Shown: positions 27,242 to 34,192 of the stretch, in pieces
How the letters are laid out: every line of letters starts with the position of its first letter
How positions within the stretch are numbered: position 1 is the stretch's first letter
NCBI GenBank assembly: GCA_002432715.1
Contig: DJGJ01000064.1
Location: forward strand, 1-64,000
Origin: Sphaerochaeta sp. UBA5849
GTDB taxonomy: Bacteria > Spirochaetota > Spirochaetia > Sphaerochaetales > Sphaerochaetaceae
Reading direction: 5' to 3'
DNA: 64,000 bases
The notes under the pieces: generated by a model
Told to the model about the DNA's origin: nothing
Database searches by the model: none
Seen by the model: only the letters and a program-made list of their open reading frames with translations
Made by a program: the position numbers and the translations under genes

Positions 27242-29133
27242 GAATGGTCGGTAATCAAAGGCCTCGGATGCACGGCGGAATGCCCAAACTTGACTTTGCC
27301 ACCCTTAAGCGTCTCTTCTCCCTGATCATCATCCCTTACAAGGGGCGCTTTGTCATCGTGTTTTTCTGCATCATCATCAGTGCCCTCAGCGGCGTGGCGG
27401 GATCGGTGTTCTTGCGAATCCTGATAGACTCTTACATAACACCGCTCATCGGGACAACAAACCCCTCCTTCGCCCCCCTCATCCGGGCGCTGCTGGCGAT
27501 GCTGGCCATCTATGCAAGCGGAGTGGTTGCGTCCTTCACCTACAACCGTTTGATGATCACCATCGCCCAAGGGACACTCAAGGACATCCGCGATGCCATG
27601 TTCTCCCACATGCAAACCTTGCCGATCCGTTACTTCGACACCCACTCGCACGGCGATGTGATGAGCCTGTACACCAACGATGTCGACACCCTCAGGCAGA
27701 TGGTCACCCAATCGATTCCGCACTTCATCAACTCGATCATTACGGTCACAGCGATATTTCTTGCAATGCTGCTGACCAGCTGGCAGTTGACTCTCGTGGT
27801 GGTGGCCTCCTTGGCGATGATGCTCTTCATAACATCCAAGGTGGCCATGAAAAGCGGCTCGTACTTCATGGCCCAGCAGAGAGCAATCGGTAAAACCAAC
27901 GGGTATATCGAGGAGATGATCAACGGTCAGAAGGTCATCAAGGTATTCACCTACGAAGATCGGGCAAAAAAGCGGTTCGACCAGCTCAACGAGGAATTGG
28001 CCGGCGATGCCTTCAACGCTCATCGTTTTGCAAACATCCTGATGCCGATCATGGGAAACATCAGTTACATCCAGTATGTACTGGTCGCCATTGTTGGAGG
28101 CTTGTTGGCCATCGGCGGCATCGGTTCGCTTACCTTGGGAGCCATAGCCTCCTTTTTGCAACTCAGCCGCTCGATCAACATGCCGATCAATCAAATGGCG
28201 CAACAGCTCAACTCTGTGGCGATGGCACTGGCGGGCACCAAACGCATTTTCAACCTCTTGGACGAAATGAGTGAACCCGATGAAGGTCACATCCGCTTGG
28301 TGAATGCAAAACAACATGAGGACGGGACGCTCACCGAAACCGATGAGAAGACCAATATCTGGGCCTGGATGGACGATAGGAGCGGCAAATTGACCAAGCT
28401 CTGCGGCCATGTGCAGTTGCACGAAGTCGATTTTGCCTACAACGAGGACAAGCTCGTCCTTCAGGATATCACCATTGAAGCCAAGCCTGCTCAGAAAATC
28501 GCCCTCGTTGGAGCCACAGGCGCCGGGAAAACCACCATCACCAACCTCATCAACCGGTTCTACGACCTGGCCGATGGGAAAATCCAATACGATGGCATCG
28601 ACATCAATACCATTTCCAAAAGTCAGCTCAGGCGCTCGCTCGGGGTGGTCCTGCAGGATGTCCACCTTTTCAGCGGGACGGTGATGGAAAACATCCGGTA
28701 CGGCCGCCTGGATGCAACGGATGAGGAGGTTGTCGAGGCAGCAAAGCTTGCCAACGCCGACACCTTCATCGCCCACCTCGCCCAGGGATACCAGACCCAG
28801 CTCTCAGGTGACGGCGCATCCTTGTCCCAGGGGCAGAGACAGCTGCTCTCCATCGCACGGGCCATTGTGGCAAATCCTCCGGTGCTGGTCCTTGACGAGG
28901 CTACCAGCAGCATCGACACCCATACCGAGACGGTTGTCCAACGGGGCATGGATGCCCTGATGCAGGGAAGAACGGTCTTTGTCATTGCGCACAGGCTGTC
29001 GACCATCCGCAACGCCGATATGATTTTGGTACTGCAGAACGGCAGGATCATCGAGCAGGGAACCCATGCAGAGCTGCTCAAACTGAAGGGCCAGTACTAC
29101 CGCCTCTATACCGGGGCTTTTGAACTGGAGTAG
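27238..29133 (+). CDS. ABC exporter half-transporter with a consensus catalytic site
   Basis: A 631-residue partner of the preceding protein. It has six membrane helices followed by an ATPase domain with Walker A GATGAGKTT, a signature reading LSQGQRQLL (GQ in place of GG) and a canonical Walker B VLVLDEATS with the catalytic Glu. An insert of about 50 residues before the ATPase domain (around residues 345-385) is unusual. The pair probably exports drugs or lipids. The 3' end overlaps the convergent permease gene by 28 bases. Confidence 0.9.
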   Translation: MRMVGNQRPRMHGGMPKLDFATLKRLFSLIIIPYKGRFVIVFFCIIISALSGVAGSVFLRILIDSYITPLIGTTNPSFAPLIRALLAMLAIYASGVVASFTYNRLMITIAQGTLKDIRDAMFSHMQTLPIRYFDTHSHGDVMSLYTNDVDTLRQMVTQSIPHFINSIITVTAIFLAMLLTSWQLTLVVVASLAMMLFITSKVAMKSGSYFMAQQRAIGKTNGYIEEMINGQKVIKVFTYEDRAKKRFDQLNEELAGDAFNAHRFANILMPIMGNISYIQYVLVAIVGGLLAIGGIGSLTLGAIASFLQLSRSINMPINQMAQQLNSVAMALAGTKRIFNLLDEMSEPDEGHIRLVNAKQHEDGTLTETDEKTNIWAWMDDRSGKLTKLCGHVQLHEVDFAYNEDKLVLQDITIEAKPAQKIALVGATGAGKTTITNLINRFYDLADGKIQYDGIDINTISKSQLRRSLGVVLQDVHLFSGTVMENIRYGRLDATDEEVVEAAKLANADTFIAHLAQGYQTQLSGDGASLSQGQRQLLSIARAIVANPPVLVLDEATSSIDTHTETVVQRGMDALMQGRTVFVIAHRLSTIRNADMILVLQNGRIIEQGTHAELLKLKGQYYRLYTGAFELE

Positions 29134-30050
29134 GTGACCAGTATCACCCCGACCGCTACCAACGGCAGGGAGGCAAGGTACTGCGCGTGCAGTACCGATT
29201 CTCCCAGCACAAGGGCGGACAGCAGGGTTCCGAAAACCGGAATAAGGAAGTTGAAAATGGTAATGGAGCTGACTCTGTTGTGCTTGAGCAGGTTTGTCCA
29301 TAGGGAGAAGGCGGCAGCACTCAGACATGCCATATACACCAGCAGGCCAAAGCCTGCAATCCCGCTCTTCGGAAAAGAGGCCCCCTGAAGCAAAGCGATT
29401 CCCAAAAGGATGGCACCACCGAGGAAAAGCTGCAGGGCGGTAAGCAGAACAGGATCGATGGTTTTGCACATCCGTTTGCTGTACAGCGAGCTCATACTGT
29501 GCAGCAGGGCGGCAATTACGATGAATCCCTCTCCCTGGAAAGTAAAGGAAAGAGTAAGACTCGATTCAAAATTGACGAGGATGACAGCAAGGAATCCCAA
29601 GAGAATACCTACAGCCTTTCGTGTGTTGATTTTATCGTTTGCATAGAAGAAATGTGCGAGCAGGGCACTGAAAAAGACCGAGGAAGCGTTAAGAATCGAA
29701 CTTTTCGCCCCGGTGGTGTAGGACACACCGATATAGAAAAAGTAGTAGTGAATCGTGGTTTGCATCAACGAGAGCAGTACGATGCCGCCCCATTGCTTTC
29801 CATCCAGGCTCTTGGGACTTTGCTTCTCCCCCCTCTGGGCAAACCGGACCAGAAACACAAGCAAGCCTGCCAAGGCAAACCGAAGACCGGCAAAGGCCAT
29901 TTTGGCTGGTGTATCATCCGCTCCGACTGCAAACAGCTCGTATCCCAGCTTGATAGCCGGGTAGGCGCTTCCCCAAAGCAGGGCACAAAAACTCGCAAGC
30001 AGCGCAGCAACCAGCGGTTTCGCCAGTATCGATTGTTTCTCTATTTGCAT
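29106..30050 (-). CDS. DMT-superfamily permease (EamA type)
   Basis: A 314-residue protein with ten predicted membrane helices in two EamA repeats; the ALLWGSAYPAIKLGYE opening and the second-repeat FLIPVFGTLLSALVLGE are typical. Such proteins export metabolites or amino acids, but the substrate is not predictable. The start overlaps the stop of the HAD phosphatase gene by 10 bases, so it probably belongs to the same transcript. Confidence 0.85.
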   Translation of the reverse strand: MQIEKQSILAKPLVAALLASFCALLWGSAYPAIKLGYELFAVGADDTPAKMAFAGLRFALAGLLVFLVRFAQRGEKQSPKSLDGKQWGGIVLLSLMQTTIHYYFFYIGVSYTTGAKSSILNASSVFFSALLAHFFYANDKINTRKAVGILLGFLAVILVNFESSLTLSFTFQGEGFIVIAALLHSMSSLYSKRMCKTIDPVLLTALQLFLGGAILLGIALLQGASFPKSGIAGFGLLVYMACLSAAAFSLWTNLLKHNRVSSITIFNFLIPVFGTLLSALVLGESVLHAQYLASLPLVAVGVILVTYSSSKAPV

Positions 30051-30769
30051 ATCGACAGCTCCTCACAAAATGTATACAAGTCTTGCAAGCTTCCCTTGGG
30101 ATACGGCTCAAGGCTGGCCTGTTGTTCGTTGATCAGACAATCGGTGACGAGAAATACATCCATGCCGAGCTCTCGGGCCACCATGTCCTCACCTACATCA
30201 TTGCCGATCATCATGCAGTGGCTTGGCTGTACCCCCCGATGCTTGAGAACCTCGTGATAATACCCCAAATATGGCTTCGCATAGGAAAAATCCTCGTAGG
30301 TGGTGATCAGAGAGAAAAGAGATGGATCGATGCCGGCCCAAGCCAAGCGCGCATGGGTTCCCTGCCAAGGGAAAAGCGGAGTGGTGGCCAGCACTGCATC
30401 ATAGCCTTTGTTGCGAACCATGGTTACCAAATCGGATGCAAGGGAAGATTTCCTGCTTGCCTCCTTGAGCTGATGAAAATCCGTTTCATAGAAAGAAGCA
30501 AAGCGGGTATTGAATTCGCTGCTCGCAATGCCTGTCATCTGCTCGAATGTCTGATCGAATCGCTCTTTGTTGGTCATCGTCCCGTCGTTTGCAAGCATTG
30601 CTTTCAGTCCAGCCTGAAGGGCTGCAAGTGAAGAATCTGCCTCATAACCGAGCTCTGCACAGCGTTTCCCAAATAAAGAGAAATACCCTTGCATGAATTG
30701 CTTCTGGTCAAGAGGAAGCAATGTCCCATCGAGATCGAAGAGGATGGTGGAAAGTACGGGTGCAGCCAT
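30041..30769 (-). CDS. HAD-family phosphatase, probably leaderless
   Basis: A 242-residue HAD hydrolase of the phosphoglycolate phosphatase/haloacid dehalogenase type. Motifs in order: FDLDGTLLP (nucleophile Asp), a Thr-containing segment LATTPLFP, a lysine in SYAKPYLGYY, and the acidic GNDVGEDMVA. Helical cap residues lie between. No Shine-Dalgarno precedes the ATG at 30769; instead a promoter -10 box ends only six bases upstream, so the mRNA probably starts at the ATG itself. The longer frame to 30961 is not coding: it crosses a terminator. Confidence 0.85.
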   Translation of the reverse strand: MAAPVLSTILFDLDGTLLPLDQKQFMQGYFSLFGKRCAELGYEADSSLAALQAGLKAMLANDGTMTNKERFDQTFEQMTGIASSEFNTRFASFYETDFHQLKEASRKSSLASDLVTMVRNKGYDAVLATTPLFPWQGTHARLAWAGIDPSLFSLITTYEDFSYAKPYLGYYHEVLKHRGVQPSHCMMIGNDVGEDMVARELGMDVFLVTDCLINEQQASLEPYPKGSLQDLYTFCEELSICK

Positions 30770-30775
30770 TGGCCG

Positions 30776-30804
30776 ATGATACGCCGAATAGCAGAACGCG
30801 TCAA
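30776..30804 (-). promoter_or_regulatory. Promoter of the leaderless HAD gene
   Basis: TTGACG (30799-30804) and TATCAT (30776-30781) with a 17-base spacer on the minus strand. The normal start distance (6-7 bases) lands on the A of the ATG at 30769. Confidence 0.65.
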
Positions 30805-30809
30805 TGAAT

Positions 30810-30848
30810 AAAAAAACCCCCAGGGAAAAGGAGGTTAAACCCTGGGGG
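30810..30848 (-). terminator. Terminator of the candidate small RNA
   Basis: CCCCCAGGG/CCCTGGGGG, a 9-bp GC-rich stem, with a 14-base loop holding one CCTCC motif, followed by seven T on the minus strand. Confidence 0.93.
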
Positions 30849-30926
30849 AACAAAAGGAGGTTAGAAAAAATCCGATTTCGTTGCCATCCGACCCAACGGG
30901 CACAGAAGCAAGTCGTTCTCTTTCTG
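30810..30926 (-). ncRNA. Candidate small RNA with two anti-Shine-Dalgarno motifs
   Basis: A promoter (30933-30961) and a strong terminator bound a transcript of about 117 bases with no convincing reading frame. It carries two identical 12-base copies of TAACCTCCTTTT, one in a single-stranded stretch (30852-30863) and one in the loop of the terminator hairpin (30826-30837). ACCTCCTTT matches the 3' tail of bacterial 16S rRNA, the sequence that pairs with Shine-Dalgarno sites, so the RNA could pair with ribosome-binding sites of mRNAs. A smaller hairpin (CGTTG/CAACG) lies in the 5' half. The next gene has its own promoter, so this is not simply its leader. Confidence 0.6.
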
Positions 30927-30932
30927 AAAAGT

Positions 30933-30961
30933 ACAGTACCGATAACACAAAAAAACGTCAA
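30933..30961 (-). promoter_or_regulatory. Promoter of the candidate small RNA
   Basis: TTGACG (30956-30961) and TACTGT (30933-30938), 17 bases apart on the minus strand, with AT-rich sequence upstream (30962-31060) that could act as an UP element. Confidence 0.6.
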
Positions 30962-31089
30962 GCGGTTTTTTAAATTTTCCTAAAAAATTGCTTTTCTTTT
31001 TAATTACTATGCCATAAGTTACTACAGCCTAAAGCCATAATTCTAAAAATTATTGCATGATTGGGAAAATCCTTCACATGCCTGGTCGA

Positions 31090-31116
31090 AGAAAGGGGGA
31101 GTCGCCTCCCCCTTTT
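31090..31116 (-). terminator. Terminator of pfk
   Basis: AAAGGGGGAG/CTCCCCCTTT, a 10-bp stem four bases after the pfk stop, followed by a short pyrimidine run (CTTC). The stretch 30962-31089 beyond it is AT-rich and holds no gene. Confidence 0.8.
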
Positions 31117-31121
31117 GGTCT

Positions 31122-32462
31122 TCAGTCAAACTTGAAATTCTTCATCGATAATGGCTGGCGGGTATTTTCCAGTACATCCCTCCAGAGCGATCCTTCCAGA
31201 TCGACATGATTGCGACTCGAAACCGCCACCTTGATCGGCAGATGCACGAACCGGTTGTGCAAGAGCCCGATGAGCGCCTGCGTCTTGCCCGACATTGCCG
31301 CATGGACGGCATGCGCCCCGAGTCGGGCGCAATAGATGGAGTCGTAGGAGTCTGCCGGAGCGCTGCGAATGATGTAGGACGGATCGATGTATTTCACATT
31401 CATCTCAATCCCCTCGCGCTTGAAGAACTCATTGATTCGGTCCTTGAGGAAAATCCCGATGTCTTGGAACTTCACATTGCCTGAAGCATCAAGCTCTTTG
31501 CTGGGGGGCATCAACTCCTGTCCGGCTCCTTCGCTGACCAGCACAACAGCATGACCGCGGTCGAGTATCCTCCGCCTCAGGTGTTCCAGCAAGCCGTTGG
31601 GGCCGTCGAGGTCGAACGGATTCTCAGGAATGAGGCAGAAGTTCACATCGCTTTGGGCCAAAGCCGTCTGGGCGGCGATGAAGCCCGATTCACGACCCAT
31701 GACCTTCACGAGGCCGATGCCGTGAATGGAGTTCTTGGCCTCGACATGGGCGCTTCGAACGACTGGAACCGCCATCTGAACCGCAGTATCGACACCAAAG
31801 GAGCTCTGGATCAAGGAAAGATCATTGTCGATGGTCTTGGGGATGCCGATGATGGAAATCTTCAGACCGCGTTTCTTCACCTCTTCGTAGATGTCGTAGG
31901 CACCCCGCAAGGTACCATCACCTCCGACGGTGACCAGAATATTGATATTCAGCTTCTCCAAGGAGTCGACAATTTCTTCGACCTGCTTGCCGCCGCCGCG
32001 TGCCGAACCGAGGATGGTACCACCCTTCTCCTGAATATCATCAACGACATCGGGATCGAGGGTGATAAGCGGCCAGGGGCTGTTCTCAAGCAACCCTTGG
32101 TAGCCGAACTGCACCCCGCTGATCCTGCGCACCCCATAGCGGTACCAGAAACAGCGGACAACCGCACGTATTACGTTGTTCAAACCCGGACAGATGCCTC
32201 CGCAGGTGACAATGGCAGCATGAACATGGGCTGGATTGAAGTATATTTTCGCCCTCGGGCCTGCAACCTCCACCGTCTCTTCATGACGCGGCACAGGATG
32301 ACCGTTCTCATCGATGTCGGTGTCGATACCGAACAGGATGTGATCGTCGTCGCTGACATAATCGGCCTGCCCATCGTTCTGGGTGGTGCTCATCATGATC
32401 GGGCTCGAGATTTTCGCCTCGCCGAGTACCGGAATGTTAAAATCCAATTTCTTTGTTGTCAC
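31122..32462 (-). CDS. pfkA: 6-phosphofructokinase, TIDND-type long form
   Basis: A 446-residue phosphofructokinase that makes fructose-1,6-bisphosphate. It has the group II features GGDGTLRGA (nucleotide site), GIPKTIDND (catalytic Asp) and MGRESGFIA (substrate). Gly in GGDG points to ATP as donor (PPi enzymes have Asp there), while Lys in PKTIDND is the residue found in PPi enzymes; the mixed pattern also occurs in ATP-dependent trypanosome and spirochaete enzymes. The start overlaps the ModE-like gene by four bases. Confidence 0.9.
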   Translation of the reverse strand: MTTKKLDFNIPVLGEAKISSPIMMSTTQNDGQADYVSDDDHILFGIDTDIDENGHPVPRHEETVEVAGPRAKIYFNPAHVHAAIVTCGGICPGLNNVIRAVVRCFWYRYGVRRISGVQFGYQGLLENSPWPLITLDPDVVDDIQEKGGTILGSARGGGKQVEEIVDSLEKLNINILVTVGGDGTLRGAYDIYEEVKKRGLKISIIGIPKTIDNDLSLIQSSFGVDTAVQMAVPVVRSAHVEAKNSIHGIGLVKVMGRESGFIAAQTALAQSDVNFCLIPENPFDLDGPNGLLEHLRRRILDRGHAVVLVSEGAGQELMPPSKELDASGNVKFQDIGIFLKDRINEFFKREGIEMNVKYIDPSYIIRSAPADSYDSIYCARLGAHAVHAAMSGKTQALIGLLHNRFVHLPIKVAVSSRNHVDLEGSLWRDVLENTRQPLSMKNFKFD

Positions 32463-32839
32463 ACTTCACCTCCAGATGCATCTTGAGCTTCAAGCAGGAC
32501 CGCCAGGTCCTGCCTGAAGCGTTCGAATGGCTCGTTCAAATCTTTCTTGGCCTGTTTCTCAAAATTGCGGTACAAGTCAAGAAAGGATACCGCAAAGGCA
32601 GTGAGGGTTGCACCCTCACGACTCGATCCACCCTTTCTTCGATTCAGAACAGCAACTCCCAGGCTTTTTTCCAGGTTCTGCACCATGGAAAACGCCTTCG
32701 AATAGGAGATGCCCAAGGCCGAGGCGGCCTTGCGCAATGAGTTGTGCACCGCCACCTGATCAAGCAGCCAGAGCACCCCGATTCCCATGAATTTATTGCC
32801 TTCCTCGTCGACGAGGTAGAGCTTTGTCTTTAGTTCCAT
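32459..32839 (-). CDS. ModE-like winged-helix DNA-binding protein
   Basis: A 126-residue LysR/ModE-type helix-turn-helix protein (SLRKAASALGISYSKAFSMVQNLEKSLGVAVLNRRKGGSSREGATLT). It stops after the DNA-binding domain and a short helix; the molybdate-binding TOBE domains of full ModE (about 260 residues) are absent, so it may not sense molybdate. It overlaps the aminotransferase gene (10 bp) and pfk (4 bp), so all three form one operon. A Mo-hydroxylase-like gene set lies 3.6 kb away on the other strand. Confidence 0.8.
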   Translation of the reverse strand: MELKTKLYLVDEEGNKFMGIGVLWLLDQVAVHNSLRKAASALGISYSKAFSMVQNLEKSLGVAVLNRRKGGSSREGATLTAFAVSFLDLYRNFEKQAKKDLNEPFERFRQDLAVLLEAQDASGGEV

Positions 32840-34128
32840 GCTTCTCCTGCCGCCTGATAGACCAAGTCCACCAGTTCAGCAATCTTATCACATTCCACCG
32901 AACAATAGGCAAGTCTGAACGTTACATCGGCAATATTGATGCATCCAACCTGATACTTGTCCAGTAAGTAACGACGTAGAGCCTCGGCACTTCCTTTGGT
33001 CTTGAAGGCCATGAAGTACCCGCTATTGAAGGGATAGGGTGTCAGAAGAGGATTCCCCTCATGTTTCTTGAGCGCTTCCTTGAGGATCCGGTAGCGCTTT
33101 TCCATCTCCGTCTTTGCAGCAAGCTTGTCCGCCTCGTAGCGAGGGCCGTCCTTCATCGCCTTGGCCAGCAGACTCTGCCCGGGCTTGTCACAGTTGGAGA
33201 CCGTGCTGCGGATGATGCCCAACGTCTTCTTGTTCAGCGCGTCAAAGTGAGCCTCGGTCAAATCCTTGCCGCCATAGGTGATGAATCCGATACGGAACCC
33301 CCATACCATGTCTTCTTTGGTTGCAGCATCGCATTTGACGGCGAAAATGTTGGAGTGGGCGTTGCATAGGTAGGCAAACAGGCTCTCAGTGGCGGTCTCT
33401 TCCTCGAAGAAAAGGCCATAGTAGGCGTCGTCACTGATGACCATCAGCTTCATTCCACTCTCTGCAAGCTCGATCAAGGCAGCAGCGATGGCTGCCATCT
33501 CGGCCTTGCTGGGAGTATAGCCGGTAGGGTTGTTGGGGAAGTTGAGAAGCAGGCGGGCTTTCCTGTCTGCAATCGACAGCAGTGCCTGTTTCATCCCTTC
33601 GACATTGAACCGTCCCGCATCCGTGTAGAGAGGGAAGGTAACAATACCAGCATTGACCTGATGGCCGAAGATCAACTCATAGTTGTCCCATGCCAGATCG
33701 GGAATGACCAGCGTATCACCTTCTTGGGCGAACAGCTGGGCGAGCACGCTCAGTCCATGGGTGAGGCCTGAGGTAACGATGGGCAGCGAGATGGACTTGC
33801 CCGCAAGCGAAGGGTTCTTCACAAGCATCTGGGCTTTCCAAAGTGTCCTGAGCTGCTGGTCCCCTCCACCGGGGGCGTACGAGAAGAGTTCGGAGGGCTT
33901 GAAGGAGTTCTCGGCAAACTTGTTGTAAATATCCGACAGATACATAGGCTGGCCTTGTGAGGTGGCCATTCCGATCGTGGCATTGAAACGAGTTGCTTTC
34001 TGGCCGGCTTCGGCGCTTTGGGCGACGATTCCCTTAGGGAAAAACATCCTTTGCCCGACGTCGGAGAGCAGTGCATCCACGATGGTGTTTTGCAAAGTCT
34101 CATTCAGTTCAGTGGCTAGTGCGTGCAT
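32830..34128 (-). CDS. Pyridoxal-phosphate aminotransferase (class I/II)
   Basis: A 432-residue fold-type I aminotransferase. The motifs NFPNNPTGYTPS (carboxylate and cofactor contacts), ISDDAYYGLFF (cofactor Asp and Tyr) and KEDMVWGFRIGF (catalytic Lys, then phosphate-binding Arg) are all present. It resembles aspartate or aromatic aminotransferases, but substrate choice cannot be read. GGAGG precedes the ATG. It is first in the operon with the ModE-like gene and pfk, an unusual mix of amino-acid and sugar metabolism. Confidence 0.88.
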   Translation of the reverse strand: MHALATELNETLQNTIVDALLSDVGQRMFFPKGIVAQSAEAGQKATRFNATIGMATSQGQPMYLSDIYNKFAENSFKPSELFSYAPGGGDQQLRTLWKAQMLVKNPSLAGKSISLPIVTSGLTHGLSVLAQLFAQEGDTLVIPDLAWDNYELIFGHQVNAGIVTFPLYTDAGRFNVEGMKQALLSIADRKARLLLNFPNNPTGYTPSKAEMAAIAAALIELAESGMKLMVISDDAYYGLFFEEETATESLFAYLCNAHSNIFAVKCDAATKEDMVWGFRIGFITYGGKDLTEAHFDALNKKTLGIIRSTVSNCDKPGQSLLAKAMKDGPRYEADKLAAKTEMEKRYRILKEALKKHEGNPLLTPYPFNSGYFMAFKTKGSAEALRRYLLDKYQVGCINIADVTFRLAYCSVECDKIAELVDLVYQAAGEAWN

Positions 34129-34192
34129 AACATGTCCTCCAGTTATGCATTACTGTATATACGGTTTCCCAAAAAATGTCATTAATACCCGG

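Noticed and set aside
27205..28776. A 523-codon open frame on the minus strand
   Set aside because: It is antisense to the second ABC half-transporter, whose domains are intact, and its residues show the bias of a reverse-strand shadow (His, Asp and Gly-rich with no motifs).
30861..30887. Mini-ORF of eight codons (MATKSDFF) inside the candidate small RNA
   Set aside because: It could suggest a leader peptide with two Phe codons, but there is only a weak ribosome site, its stop overlaps a CCTCC motif, and the downstream gene has its own promoter and no link to phenylalanine.
30770..30961. N-terminal extension of the second HAD protein
   Set aside because: It crosses a strong terminator and promoter elements and has no HAD similarity before FDLDGT.
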